A DNA stretch of 64,000 bases from DASPUI01 sp035622995 (lineage in GTDB: Bacteria; Verrucomicrobiota; Verrucomicrobiia; Chthoniobacterales; UBA10450), in NCBI GenBank assembly GCA_035622995.1, contig DASPUI010000158.1, positions 6,298-70,297 on the forward strand, given 5' to 3'. The position numbers and the translations under genes are program-made. Each line of letters begins with the position of its first letter. Position 1 is the first letter of the stretch. A model generated the notes under the pieces. That model saw nothing but the letters and a program-made list of their open reading frames with translations. It was not told the origin of the DNA and did no database searches. Positions 50,158-59,660 of this stretch are shown piece after piece.

Positions 50158-52359
50158 TTACCTCTCCGGTTTAAATGCAATGGTCGATAAGGGCGGTAAT
50201 TGAATGAGAATGGAATGTTCGCGCCCCATCCATGGCCAATCTTCGCTCTGCACGCCGCCATAATTGCCGACGTTGCTGCCGCCATAAGTCTCAGCATCGG
50301 TGTTAATAATCTCCCGATAAAACCCGGCGCGCGGGACACCAAGCCGATAGTTGTACCTGACGACCGGCGTTGCGTTCACAATGAATGCGATCAGCTCTCC
50401 GTCGCGCGATTTGCGGGTGAATGAAACCACGCTGTTATCAGCGTCGTGAAAATCGATCCACTCAAAACCCTCGTAGCTGTCGTCCTGTTGCCAGAGCGCT
50501 GGCTCGCTCTTGTAAATGTAATTCAAATGTTGCACCAGCCGGCGCAGCCCATCATGTCGCGGTTGACCTAACAAATTCCAATCCAGACTGGTGTCGTGAT
50601 TCCATTCGCTCCGTTGGCCAAACTCGCTTCCCATGAATAAAAGTTTCTTGCCGGGCTGACCGTACATCCAAGCGTAAAACATCCGCAGGTTGGCGAATTT
50701 CTGCCACTCATCTCCCGGCATTTTCGAGAGGAGCGAACGTTTGCCGTGCACTACTTCGTCGTGGCTCAGCGCCAGAATGAAGTTTTCATGAAACGCATAG
50801 ATCAAAAAGAACGTGATATTTCCGTGATGAAAACGGCGAAAGATGGGGTCGAGCGACATGTATTCCAAAAAATCGTGCATCCAACCCATGTTCCATTTGA
50901 AACCAAAACCGAGGCCGCCGAGATAGCTTGGCCGCGAGACGCCTGGCCAAGCGGTGGATTCTTCGGCAATCGTCATGATCCCGGGAAATTTTTCATAACA
51001 GACTTCATTGAATCGTTTCAGAAAATAAATCGCGTCGAGATTTTCCCGGCCGCCGTAAACGTTTGGAATCCACTGCCCTTCTTTGCGTGAATAATCGAGA
51101 TACAACATCGAGGCGACCGCATCCACGCGCAGGCCGTCGATGTGATATTTCTCGAGCCAGAAGAGCGCGTTACCGATCAAAAAATTGCGCACTTCGTTGC
51201 GGCCGTAATTGAAAATGAGCGTGCCCCAATCCTGATGCTCGCCTTGGCGCGGGTCCATGTGTTCGTAAAGATCAGTGCCATCGAACTCGGCCAGCGCGTG
51301 CGCATCCTTTGGGAAGTGCGCCGGCACCCAGTCAATGATCACGCCGATGCCTGCCTGATGGCATTTATCGATGAAATGCCGCAGTTCGTCCGGCGTGCCA
51401 AAGCGGCTGGTGGGCGCATAATAATTTGTGACTTGATAGCCCCACGACCCTTCGAACGGGTGTTCGGCGATCGGCAGCAGTTCGATGTGGGTGTAACCCA
51501 TTTCGAGAACGTACGGGAGCAACGTCTCGGCGAATTCCAAATAGCTTAGCTGCCGATTTCCTTCGTCTGGTTTGCGCCTCCAAGAGCCGAGATGAACTTC
51601 GTAGATGCTGATCGGGCTGCGCGGCCAATCCTTTTTTCGGCGCGATTCCATCCATTCGCCATCGGTCCACCGGTAGCGTTCGAGGTTGTAAACCAGCGAT
51701 GCCGTCGATTTTCCGTGCTGATTGAAAAACGCGAAGGGATCGCTCTTGAGCAAGAGCGCGCCATTCTGCGCTCGAATCTCGTATTTGTAGTGCGCGCCTT
51801 CCCTGATTCCCGGCAGGAACAATTCCCACACGCCTGTGCCTAACAATTTCCGCATCGGGTTGACCCGACCATCCCAATTATTGAAATCGCCCACCACGCT
51901 GACGCGCTGCGCGTTTGGGGCCCAGACCGCAAAATAGACGCCGCGCTCGCCGCCGATTTCTCGAAGATGCGCGCCAAACTTTTCGTAGATTTGCCAGTGC
52001 TGACCCTCCGCAAACAAATGCAAATCGACTTCTCCCATCATCGGGCCGTATTGGTACGGATCGCGAATTGTCAGCTCCGAATCGTCCCACCCCGTCAGGC
52101 GCACACGATAATCAAGATCTCGCCTCGCGTCGGGGACGATCGCTTGAAAAAATCCGTCTCGATGAATTTTCTCCGCTTCAATCGCGGGTTGCCCATTCTG
52201 CACAATCTCGACCTTCTTCGCATCAGGCCGAAAAACGCGAATGACGAGATCGTTTTTCGACCGGTGGGGACCAAGAATCCGAAATGGATCGGCGTGAGTG
52301 GCGGAGAGAAAACTGTTCAGCTCGTCCGGCGGCAATCCCGCGATTTCAAAGGGTTTCAT
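50158..52359 (-). CDS. glgB: 1,4-alpha-glucan branching enzyme
   Basis: 733 residues. Introduces alpha-1,6 branches into glycogen. Order: an N-terminal N1 domain (about 10-100), a CBM48 domain (about 120-220; GVYFAVWAPNAQRVSVVGDFNNW), then the GH13 barrel. The barrel has DWVPAHFPKD, GLRVDAVASMLYLDYSR (nucleophile aspartate), IAEESTAWPGV (acid glutamate) and LALSHDEVVHGKRSLL. ATG 52359 (MKPFEIAGL) is used. No glgA/glgC is adjacent. It is divergent from cysE. Confidence 0.96.
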   Translation of the reverse strand: MKPFEIAGLPPDELNSFLSATHADPFRILGPHRSKNDLVIRVFRPDAKKVEIVQNGQPAIEAEKIHRDGFFQAIVPDARRDLDYRVRLTGWDDSELTIRDPYQYGPMMGEVDLHLFAEGQHWQIYEKFGAHLREIGGERGVYFAVWAPNAQRVSVVGDFNNWDGRVNPMRKLLGTGVWELFLPGIREGAHYKYEIRAQNGALLLKSDPFAFFNQHGKSTASLVYNLERYRWTDGEWMESRRKKDWPRSPISIYEVHLGSWRRKPDEGNRQLSYLEFAETLLPYVLEMGYTHIELLPIAEHPFEGSWGYQVTNYYAPTSRFGTPDELRHFIDKCHQAGIGVIIDWVPAHFPKDAHALAEFDGTDLYEHMDPRQGEHQDWGTLIFNYGRNEVRNFLIGNALFWLEKYHIDGLRVDAVASMLYLDYSRKEGQWIPNVYGGRENLDAIYFLKRFNEVCYEKFPGIMTIAEESTAWPGVSRPSYLGGLGFGFKWNMGWMHDFLEYMSLDPIFRRFHHGNITFFLIYAFHENFILALSHDEVVHGKRSLLSKMPGDEWQKFANLRMFYAWMYGQPGKKLLFMGSEFGQRSEWNHDTSLDWNLLGQPRHDGLRRLVQHLNYIYKSEPALWQQDDSYEGFEWIDFHDADNSVVSFTRKSRDGELIAFIVNATPVVRYNYRLGVPRAGFYREIINTDAETYGGSNVGNYGGVQSEDWPWMGREHSILIQLPPLSTIAFKPER

Positions 52360-52443
52360 GATCGGCCAAGTTAATCGCTTTAACCCAGTAACGTTGCAAC
52401 GAATCGTTTTGATTGCATCCCTCGGACGCGTACCTTGCCACCG

Positions 52444-53358
52444 ATGAGTCTTACGGCGCACGACGCGATTGGCGAATTGCTTCAAACTTACGGAGAGACC
52501 GGTGGCATAAACTATCTTGATGCCGCCGCGCTGCTGCCGTCGCGCGCAGCGGTCGAGCTCGCCTGCGCCGATTTGTTGAGCCTGATGTTCCCCGGATTTC
52601 GCGGTCAACCGTTGATTGACTCGACCGATCTGGCCGATATCACGCGAAGTCAGGTGCGCTCTTTAAAGGCACGACTCAAAACGGAAATCTGCAAAAGCCT
52701 CGGCAGTTATCCCCCGAGCAATCAGATCGAACGAAAAGCCGAGGAAATTCTCGATACATTTATTTCGAGCCTGCCGGAAGTCCGGAGAACTCTGTGGACG
52801 GATATCGACGCTGCGTTCGAGGGCGATCCCGCAGCCAGGAGCTACGAAGAAATCATTCTCGCCTATCCCTCGCTGGAGGCGATTGCCATTTACCGGATGG
52901 CGCACCAACTTTATGAAAAGGTGCCGCTCGTACCCCGGATCATGACCGAATGGGCGCACAGCCGGACCGGGATCGATATTCATCCGGGGGCGGAGATAGG
53001 GCCGCATTTTTTTATCGATCACGGAACAGGGGTGGTGGTAGGAGAGACGACGAAGATCGGGGCGCACGTGAAACTTTATCAAGGGGTTTCGTTCATTGCG
53101 AAATCGCTCGCTGCCGGAAAAGCATTGCGCGGCAAGAAGCGGCATCCGACCGTGGAAGACAACGTCACGATCTACGCCGGCACCACGGTCATGGGCGGGG
53201 ATACGGTTGTTGGCGCAGGCTCGACCGTTGGCGCGAACGTCTTCCTGACTCACAGCGTCCCGCCGAATTCGCTGGTCTACTACCAGGAGAAGCAAATCGA
53301 GATCGTGCCAAAGCGGTCGCGCAACGTCGGGCCGCGAGCCGATTCGTTTAGCGAATGA
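52444..53358 (+). CDS. cysE: Serine O-acetyltransferase
   Basis: 304 residues. It activates serine for cysteine synthesis. The left-handed beta helix has HSRTGIDIHPGAEIGPHFFIDHGTGVVVGET and hexapeptide repeats onward. An N-terminal extension of about 140 residues before the repeats is the long form seen in Verrucomicrobia/plant-like enzymes. ATG 52444 is used. The stop overlaps the nifS start by ATGA, so cysteine synthesis and desulfuration are translationally coupled. Confidence 0.93.
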   Translation: MSLTAHDAIGELLQTYGETGGINYLDAAALLPSRAAVELACADLLSLMFPGFRGQPLIDSTDLADITRSQVRSLKARLKTEICKSLGSYPPSNQIERKAEEILDTFISSLPEVRRTLWTDIDAAFEGDPAARSYEEIILAYPSLEAIAIYRMAHQLYEKVPLVPRIMTEWAHSRTGIDIHPGAEIGPHFFIDHGTGVVVGETTKIGAHVKLYQGVSFIAKSLAAGKALRGKKRHPTVEDNVTIYAGTTVMGGDTVVGAGSTVGANVFLTHSVPPNSLVYYQEKQIEIVPKRSRNVGPRADSFSE

Positions 53359-54506
53359 TTTATCTCGACTACAACGCGACGACACCGCTTTGCCCGCCCG
53401 CGCGCGACGCGATGCGGCCGTACCTCGATAAATTTTTTGGAAATGCGTCCAGCATTCATCAAGCGGGCCGCGACGCGCGAGCCGCGATCGACAACGCGCG
53501 CGACAAAATCGCCAGCTTGATCCGCGCGAAGCCACACGAAATCATTTTCACCAGCGGCGCGACCGAATCGTGTAATCTCGGAGTGCTCGGCCTGGCGCGC
53601 GGCCGCTCCTCGAAGCATCTAATTGGTTGCAAGACAGAGCATCATGGAGTCTTGCACCCAATTGAACATTTGGAAAAGCATGAAGGTTTCGAAGTCACCT
53701 GGCTGCGTGTTTCGGAAAATGGAATTGTCGATTTGGATCATCTGGCAGATTCGATTCGCGACGACACCGCGCTCGTTTCGATCATGGCCGCGAACAACGA
53801 AACCGGCGTTCTCCAACCGATTAAGGAAATCTCGAAAATTTGCCGCGCAAAAGGCGTTCTCTTTCACAGCGACACGGTGCAATCCTTCGGCAAGATCGAT
53901 ACCGATGTTTCGCTGGTCGATGCGGCCAGTTTTTGCGGGCACAAATTCTACGGACCGAAAGGCATCGGTTTCCTTTTTTTGCGCAGCGGTCTGTCGATCC
54001 AGCCGATCATGTTCGGCGGTTCGCACGAAAATCAACGAAGGCCCGGGACGGAAAACGTGGCGGCGATCGCAGGGATGGCCGCGGCGGCGGAATGGGTTTT
54101 GCACAATCGTGAAGCAGAACAAAAACGGCAATCCGGCCTGCGCGATCGATTGTGGGAGGCGATTGCAGCGGCAGCGCCCCGGGCAAAGCAAAATGGAGAT
54201 GTAGCGCGTCGACTCGCCAACACACTCAATGTCAGCTTTCTCGGTCTCGATTCCGAAATGCTCCTGATCGCGCTCGATTTGAAAGGAATTTGCGCCTCCA
54301 GCGGTTCGGCCTGCATGGTCGGTTCGGTCCGCGCGTCGCATGTTTTACTGGCGATGGGATTGCCGGTGGAACGCGCGCGCTCCGCTATTCGCTTTTCGCT
54401 AGGCAAACCCACCACCGCCGACGAAATCGAAAGGGCGAGCCAGGCAATCGTCGAAGTGGTCGAGCGCCTGACGACACGGAAATCGAGCGAATATGCGGTC
54501 GCTTGA
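53355..54506 (+). CDS. nifS: Cysteine desulfurase (NifS/IscS type)
   Basis: 383 residues. It removes sulfur from cysteine for Fe-S clusters or thio-modification. Motifs: YLDYNATTPL, FTSGATESCNLGV, TEHHGVLHP, MAANNETGVLQPI, HKFYGPKGIGFLF (PLP lysine), RPGTENVAAIAGM and ASSGSACMVGSVRASHVL with the catalytic cysteine. It is fully intact. No iscU or iscA follows, so the acceptor scaffold is elsewhere. It overlaps cysE upstream (ATGA) and sprT-like downstream (14 bp). Confidence 0.95.
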   Translation: MIYLDYNATTPLCPPARDAMRPYLDKFFGNASSIHQAGRDARAAIDNARDKIASLIRAKPHEIIFTSGATESCNLGVLGLARGRSSKHLIGCKTEHHGVLHPIEHLEKHEGFEVTWLRVSENGIVDLDHLADSIRDDTALVSIMAANNETGVLQPIKEISKICRAKGVLFHSDTVQSFGKIDTDVSLVDAASFCGHKFYGPKGIGFLFLRSGLSIQPIMFGGSHENQRRPGTENVAAIAGMAAAAEWVLHNREAEQKRQSGLRDRLWEAIAAAAPRAKQNGDVARRLANTLNVSFLGLDSEMLLIALDLKGICASSGSACMVGSVRASHVLLAMGLPVERARSAIRFSLGKPTTADEIERASQAIVEVVERLTTRKSSEYAVA

Positions 54507-55134
54507 GCTCCGAGCCACGCGCGCACCCAGGCAGCTGCAATTTGAATTCGTAAACCAACCGCTTCGGTTGCCTTTCTCAGGTTTGGCCGGCGATGCGCCT
54601 CCCCCACAATTTTGTGGTCGCGATCCCGAATTGGAGCACCAGGCGCGTGAACTTTTGCGCGGGAATGGCGCTGGACGGATCGCCAACGAAATTCGCGTAG
54701 AGTGGAGCCCGCGCCTTAAAAGTTGCGCCGGTCGCGCCGATTACCGCAAAAAATTAGTTACGCTGAATCCGCACCTGGTCCGAGCCGGACTGGCGGTTAA
54801 CGGAGACGAAGTCGATCGCACACTGCGGCATGAGTTGGCGCATTTGCTCGCCCAATTTCGAGTAAAAGTTCGCCATCAGATTTTGCCGCATGGGAAAGAA
54901 TGGCGTCAGGCATGCATCGATCTTGGAATCGGCGATGAAAAACGCTGCCACAATCTGCCGTTTCCTTTCGTTGAACGCGCGCGACGTTTTCTATACACGT
55001 GTCCGAACTGCAAACGCGATTTTCCGCGAGTGCGCCGGATCCGTCGCGCCATTGCCTGCCTCGCCTGTTGCCGAAAACATAACGGCGGCAATTTCGATTC
55101 GCGATTTCGATTGAAACTTGTTAGGCCAGCCTAG
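54493..55134 (+). CDS. SprT-like zinc metallopeptidase
   Basis: 213 residues. The SprT zinc site is RTLRHELAHLLAQ with the following HGKEWRQACIDLG carrying the third ligand. At the C-terminus is a zinc ribbon, YTCPNCKRDFPRVRRI then ACLACC. Eukaryotic SPRTN cuts DNA-protein crosslinks; the bacterial function is little known. An N-terminal extension of about 60 residues precedes the fold. It overlaps nifS by 14 bp and is convergent with prfB, the stops overlapping by 4 bp. Confidence 0.88.
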   Translation: MRSLELRATRAPRQLQFEFVNQPLRLPFSGLAGDAPPPQFCGRDPELEHQARELLRGNGAGRIANEIRVEWSPRLKSCAGRADYRKKLVTLNPHLVRAGLAVNGDEVDRTLRHELAHLLAQFRVKVRHQILPHGKEWRQACIDLGIGDEKRCHNLPFPFVERARRFLYTCPNCKRDFPRVRRIRRAIACLACCRKHNGGNFDSRFRLKLVRPA

Positions 55135-56271
55135 ATTTCGCGATCGACATCGCCTTTCGTGTTCTTTTGGCCGCGCAATTTCGCCTCGATGAACAAATCG
55201 ATTTCGCCGTCCATCACTTCCTGGACGTTGCTGGTTTGCGCGCCCGTTCGATGGTCTTTCACCATTTGATACGGTTGAAAAACATACGAGCGAATCTGAC
55301 TTCCCCACGCGATCTCGCCTTTCTCGCCATACTGTCGATCTAGTTCGGCCCGTTTCTTGTCTTCCTCGATCTGGTAAAGTTTCGCCTTCAACATTTTCAA
55401 CGCGAGCTCGCGATTCCGTCCCTGACTGCGTTCGGCCTGGCACGCGACCACAATGCCGGTCGGCTTGTGTAAAATGCGCACCGCGGTTTCGACTTTATTG
55501 ACGTTTTGCCCCCCCTTTCCGCCGCTCCGAAAGGTGTCGATCTCCAAGTCAGCCGGATTAATTTCGATTGGCGCGGCATCGCCGATTTCAGGGACGACAT
55601 CGACACTGGCGAAAGAAGTGTGACGTCGTTTGTTGGCGTCGAACGGCGAAATCCGCACCAGCCGATGCACGCCGCGCTCGGTTTGCAGATAGCCATAGGC
55701 GTATTCGCCGCTCACCAGCAAGGTGACCGATTTCACGCCGACTTCTTCGCCGGTTTGAAGATCGACAATTTCCGATTTGAAGCCGCTCCGCTCAATCCAG
55801 CGCTGATACATGCGCAGTAACATATCGGCCCAATCGCACGATTCGGTCCCGCCGGCGCCGGAGTGGATGGTTACAAACGCATTCGCCCGGTCGTTTTCGC
55901 CGGAGAGAAACTGGCGCAGCTCAAATTCTTCCAGTCGATGGGCAAGACGTTCGTGCTCGGTTGCAACCTCGCGTTCCGCTTGCGCGCGGTGCGATTCGTT
56001 CTGTTCCTCGGCCGTCAGCTGGACCAGCGCCTCGAAATCTTTGATCTCGCGCTCCAACTCATGAAACGGATTGATGACCGCGCGCAACCGTGAGACTTCA
56101 TCAACATCGGCTTGGGCTCGCTCGCGATTGTTCCAGAAATCCGGGGCGGCCATGCGCGCTTCCAGCGCGCTCAAATTTTCCTGGAGTCTTGGAAGGTCAA
56201 AGAAACCTCCGCAGCTCGCGGACGCGCGATTTCAAATCTTCGGCATCGACGGCAGAGATTTCAGTTGGCAT
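55131..56271 (-). CDS. prfB: Peptide chain release factor 2, with programmed +1 frameshift
   Basis: Reads UAA and UGA stops. The gene is in two frames. The first 24 codons run from ATG 56271 to a CTT followed by an in-frame TGA at 56199-56197. The ribosome must skip the T at 56199 and continue with GAC (DLPRLQENL). The CTTTGAC slip site is preceded by the Shine-Dalgarno-like CGGAGG, as in E. coli prfB. The rest has the stop-recognition SPF motif (RISPFDANKRRHTSF) and the GGQ motif (RSGGKGGQNVNKVETA). Without the shift the protein would end after 24 residues, giving autoregulation by RF2 level. Confidence 0.95.
56195..56211 (-). promoter_or_regulatory. prfB recoding site
   Basis: The minus strand reads CGGAGGTTTCTTTGACC. 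CGGAGG is the internal Shine-Dalgarno that pushes the ribosome, CTTT is the slip site and TGA is codon 25. The spacing of 3 bases between CGGAGG and CTT is that of the classic element. Confidence 0.9.
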
Positions 56272-56382
56272 GAGGGGAAGATAATTGAAGCCGCGTCACG
56301 CGCAAAACGTTATAGCGGCGTTTGTGTCGAACGCCGAACTAAGGCAAAAGGCGCTTGGCACAAGCGACTCTACAATTCCAGT

Positions 56383-56739
56383 TTATTTCCGCGCGTCTTT
56401 TCGTTTTCCCTGTTGTACCGGCTCAAGGCGGAAAATGGTTTCGCCGTCCTTCATCAAATCGAGGAGATCACGCGCGATCGTCTCCAAATAGGTCGAATCG
56501 TTCTTGAGCAGATTCACTTCCCGCGTTTGGCGGGCAAGCAAAGCTTTTTGCGCGTTTACCTGCGCCTGAAGGTTGTCGATCTCGCGGTGTCCCTGGGTCA
56601 AACGTTTGTAGGGCGGCGCAAACAAACTCACAATCACGAGCCAGGCCGCAAGAAGGAGCAGGACTTTCAGGATGCGATTCAACCGCTGCCAAATTGTGGC
56701 TTCGCGCCGCGCGCGGAAATCGCCGTAAGTTAATTCCAC
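56383..56739 (-). CDS. FtsB/DivIC-type septum formation initiator
   Basis: About 118 residues. A short cytoplasmic start is followed by a membrane helix (ILKVLLLLAAWLVIVSLFA) and a periplasmic coiled coil (HREIDNLQAQVNAQKALLARQ then VNLLKNDSTYLETIARD). This ends in the FtsB/DivIC-like RDLLDLMKDGETIFRL. It likely acts in the FtsQBL division complex. GTG 56739 is chosen, one base after the eno stop; longer frames run back into eno. Its place next to eno is the classic eno-ftsB arrangement. Confidence 0.87.
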   Translation of the reverse strand: MELTYGDFRARREATIWQRLNRILKVLLLLAAWLVIVSLFAPPYKRLTQGHREIDNLQAQVNAQKALLARQTREVNLLKNDSTYLETIARDLLDLMKDGETIFRLEPVQQGKRKDARK

Positions 56740-56740
56740 G

Positions 56741-58024
56741 TCAGCGCATCTTAGCTCCGTAAACCGCTTTGTCACCAAGTTCTTCAGCAATTTGCAAAAG
56801 CCGATTGTATTTGGCAACGCGATCGGTCCGGCAAAGTGATCCGGTCTTGATCTGTCCCGCATTGGTCGCGACCGCGATGTCGGCAATGGTCGTGTCTTCG
56901 GTTTCGCCCGAGCGATGACTGATCACTGCGGTGTAGCTGTTCTTTCGGGCGAGATCGATCGTGGCCAACGTTTCAGTGAGTGTGCCGATCTGGTTGACCT
57001 TGACCAGAATCGAATTGGCAACATGCTCATCGATTCCTTTGCGCAAAAATTTCACGTTGGTAACGAAAAGATCGTCGCCGACAAGTTGAATCTGATCGCC
57101 CAGTCGCGCCGTTAATTTTTTCCATCCGTCCCAATCGTTCTCGGCACAGCCGTCTTCGATCGAAACAATCGGAAAGCGCGCGCAAAGATCGGCATAGTAC
57201 GCAACCAGTTCCGCCGCCGTACGTCTGGAACCATCGGATTTCTTGAAAACGTAAAGTTTCTGTTCACGGTCGAAAAATTCCGATGAAGCCGGATCGAGGG
57301 CAATGAAGATATCTTTGCCTAACGAATAGCCGGCTTTCTTCACCGCGACCGCAATTGAATCAAGGGCGTCGTTGGCCGATTTCAATTGCGGCGCAAACCC
57401 GCCTTCATCGCCGACATTGGTGGAAAGATGCCGCTCTTTGAGCACGCCCTTGAGCGCGTGAAAAACCTCTGCGCCGTAACGCAGGCCTTCGGCAAATGTG
57501 GGCGCGCCGCGCGGAACGATCATGAACTCCTGGAAATCGATCGGCGCATCAGAATGAGCGCCGCCATTGAGAATGTTCATCATCGGGACGGGCAAAACTT
57601 TTGCCTGGTCGCCACCCAGATAACGGAACAACGGCACCCTTTGCGCGGCCGCCGCGGCATGGGCAACGGCCAGCGAGACTCCCAGGAGAGCGTTCGCCCC
57701 AAGATTTTTTTTGTTAGGTGACCCGTCCATCTCGATCATTCGATTATCGATCTTTGCCTGATCGCACGCGTCCCAGTTTTTGATCGCGGGGCCGATTTTC
57801 TCATTCACATTGGCGACTGCACGGAGCACTCCTTTACCGCCGTAGCGCTTCTTATCGCCATCGCGTAGCTCCCAAGCCTCGTGCTCGCCCGTGCTTGCGC
57901 CGCTCGGGACGGCGGCCCGTCCACACGCTCCACCCTCAAGTTGGACATCCACTTCAACGGTCGGATTTCCTCGCGAATCCAAAATCTCGCGCGCTCGAGT
58001 TTTCTGAATTGCGGTCGCTCCCAT
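56741..58024 (-). CDS. eno: Enolase
   Basis: 427 residues. Interconverts 2-phosphoglycerate and phosphoenolpyruvate. Motifs: AREILDSRGNPTVEVDV, VPSGASTGEHEAWELRD, NLGANALLGVSLAVAHAAA, NVGDEGGFAPQL, FPIVSIEDGCAENDWDGW, LVGDDLFVTN and VISHRSGETEDTTIADIAV, with all metal aspartates/glutamates in place. ATG 58024 is used; a longer frame to 58201 has no family likeness. It is followed by the ftsB-like gene. Confidence 0.97.
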   Translation of the reverse strand: MGATAIQKTRAREILDSRGNPTVEVDVQLEGGACGRAAVPSGASTGEHEAWELRDGDKKRYGGKGVLRAVANVNEKIGPAIKNWDACDQAKIDNRMIEMDGSPNKKNLGANALLGVSLAVAHAAAAAQRVPLFRYLGGDQAKVLPVPMMNILNGGAHSDAPIDFQEFMIVPRGAPTFAEGLRYGAEVFHALKGVLKERHLSTNVGDEGGFAPQLKSANDALDSIAVAVKKAGYSLGKDIFIALDPASSEFFDREQKLYVFKKSDGSRRTAAELVAYYADLCARFPIVSIEDGCAENDWDGWKKLTARLGDQIQLVGDDLFVTNVKFLRKGIDEHVANSILVKVNQIGTLTETLATIDLARKNSYTAVISHRSGETEDTTIADIAVATNAGQIKTGSLCRTDRVAKYNRLLQIAEELGDKAVYGAKMR

Positions 58025-58127
58025 TGATGTATCGCGGTAATAATCCCGGAAGCTGCCGCAGTTGGCAATCCGCATTTGCTGAGATTCTTGCTGGCAATCT
58101 GTCCGGTCGTGGGTACGCTGGTCGTCC

Positions 58128-58937
58128 ATGAAACGCCCAATGCGTCTGATCGTCGCCAGCGTTTTGATCACCTGCTGCATGTTGGTTGGAGCGGAGCCCA
58201 CCCGGCTTCCCCCCGATCAATTAGCAAAAGCCATTCGGAGCGACGAAATCAGCATTCCAACTCCGGGTGAGTTGTTCGCCGCATTGGAAAAACCGGGCAA
58301 ACCAAATTGGACCGGCCAGTATCGCGGACCAGTCTCGACGACTTACAACAATCGCGCACAGATCGCGCTCAATCTTGGTGGTCTGATTGCCGACGGTTTC
58401 ATTGCGGTCGAAGCGCAGGACGGTCAACAGGTTAAGAACATTGGAACGGACATTATTAAATTAGCCAAGGCTCTCGGCGTCAGCCAAAACGTTTTGAGTC
58501 GCGGGAACAGCATCAACGAATTTGCGGAACACAACGAATGGGATGCTCTCCAGGAAGAATTGGAAGCAACCCAGAACGAAGTGAAATCGTCAATGCAAAC
58601 GCATCGCGATCAGGACCTGGTCATATTGGTAAGTGTGGGCGGCTGGATTCGCGGAACTCAAGTCGTCAGCGCGTCGGTCATGCAAAATTATGACGAGCGG
58701 AGTGCAAGGGTTTTGAGGCAGCCAGCGCTGGTCGAATATATTCATTCAAAGATGGACGACATCTCGCCGGATGTGCGCAACGAGCCGCTGGTGAAAGAAG
58801 TGACCGATCAGTTGGTAGGCGTCGAGAAACTTGTTTCATTTCCGCCAGCCACAACCCCGAGCATAGACGAAGTACGTAAAGTGCACGAAGCGGTCGGCAA
58901 AATCATGGACGAGATTCAGCAAAAGGACGGGAAATGA
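58128..58937 (+). CDS. Secreted hypothetical protein, first gene of a long operon
   Basis: 269 residues with a signal peptide (MRLIVASVLITCCMLVGA). The mature protein is helical, with NRAQIALNLGGLIADGFIAVEAQD and a long acidic/glutamine helix (WDALQEELEATQNEVKSSM). No family is recognised. It is divergent from eno (103 bp between starts). The next gene overlaps by ATGA, and co-directional genes follow to 63969. Confidence 0.72.
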   Translation: MKRPMRLIVASVLITCCMLVGAEPTRLPPDQLAKAIRSDEISIPTPGELFAALEKPGKPNWTGQYRGPVSTTYNNRAQIALNLGGLIADGFIAVEAQDGQQVKNIGTDIIKLAKALGVSQNVLSRGNSINEFAEHNEWDALQEELEATQNEVKSSMQTHRDQDLVILVSVGGWIRGTQVVSASVMQNYDERSARVLRQPALVEYIHSKMDDISPDVRNEPLVKEVTDQLVGVEKLVSFPPATTPSIDEVRKVHEAVGKIMDEIQQKDGK

Positions 58938-59368
58938 AATCGCTGATGTTTGCCCTGTCGATTTTGGCGGCGAATCTTTTCCCGCTTGTCGCCGCGCCAG
59001 AGACCGATCAGGAAGTCGAGGCGCGCAAGGCCGCGCTCGATTTGGCGGGCGCGTTTTCCAACGATGGTTTCAAAATGCGGGATGGTCACTGGTGCGGAAC
59101 AGTGAAGCCGCACGAGCACGCGTTGATTGCAGTCAATCTCTATGCCGGCAACCAATACTGGTTTTCCGTTGGTGCGACCAGCCCGGCGAAAAAACTGGTG
59201 GTGAGCGTTTACGACGAAGCTGGCAAAGAAGTTGCGACCGAAAGCTACAGTTCTGGAGAGAAGGCCGCAGCCGGGTTTTCGCCGGTCAGCAGCGGTCAAT
59301 ATTATGTAATGGTTGCGCTCGCTGAAGGAGAAGCGAGCAGTGTCTGTTTCGTTTACTCTTACAAATAA
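58934..59368 (+). CDS. Secreted small beta-rich protein
   Basis: 144 residues with a signal peptide (MKSLMFALSILAANLFPLVAA). The mature part resembles a pre-peptidase C-terminal-like beta domain (ALIAVNLYAGNQYWFSVGA and GQYYVMVALAEGE), which usually binds outside the cell. Coupled to the previous gene by ATGA. No catalytic motif; role unknown. Confidence 0.72.
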   Translation: MKSLMFALSILAANLFPLVAAPETDQEVEARKAALDLAGAFSNDGFKMRDGHWCGTVKPHEHALIAVNLYAGNQYWFSVGATSPAKKLVVSVYDEAGKEVATESYSSGEKAAAGFSPVSSGQYYVMVALAEGEASSVCFVYSYK

Positions 59369-59381
59369 CACCGGGCGGACC

Positions 59382-59660
59382 GTGACTTCGCTCCAGGTTT
59401 TTTATGAAGGCCGCGTCCAGGGTGTCGGATTTCGCTGGACGGTTCGTCACATCGCCAAAGGTTTTGAAGTTACGGGTTGGGTGCGCAATTTGATTGACGG
59501 ACGCGTCGAAATGCAGCTGAACGGCGAGCAAGACGAAGTGCGCGCCTTTCTGGATGCGATCGCAAACAGCGAATTGCGCGCGCACATTCGCAAGGCAAGC
59601 GAGAACAACCTGCCAACACCGGTCGAAGCAAGCGGTTTTGAGATTCGTCATGATTACTGA
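59382..59660 (+). CDS. acyP: Acylphosphatase
   Basis: 92 residues, GTG start. The signature is FYEGRVQGVGFRWTVRHIA (arginine for phosphate) with the asparagine in VTGWVRNLIDGRVEMQLNG. It hydrolyses acyl phosphates such as carbamoyl or acetyl phosphate. An earlier in-frame start at 59313 would overlap the preceding gene. The ABC ATPase begins before its stop (11-bp overlap), an unusual place for this enzyme, perhaps simply operon packing. Confidence 0.93.
   Translation: MTSLQVFYEGRVQGVGFRWTVRHIAKGFEVTGWVRNLIDGRVEMQLNGEQDEVRAFLDAIANSELRAHIRKASENNLPTPVEASGFEIRHDY

Noticed and set aside
53619..54341. 240-codon minus-strand frame opposite nifS
   Set aside because: Antisense shadow; the plus strand carries all desulfurase motifs.
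56197..56199. In-frame TGA in prfB read as selenocysteine or as a broken gene
   Set aside because: Position, slip site CTTT and upstream CGGAGG match the classic RF2 frameshift; downstream reading frame resumes perfectly.
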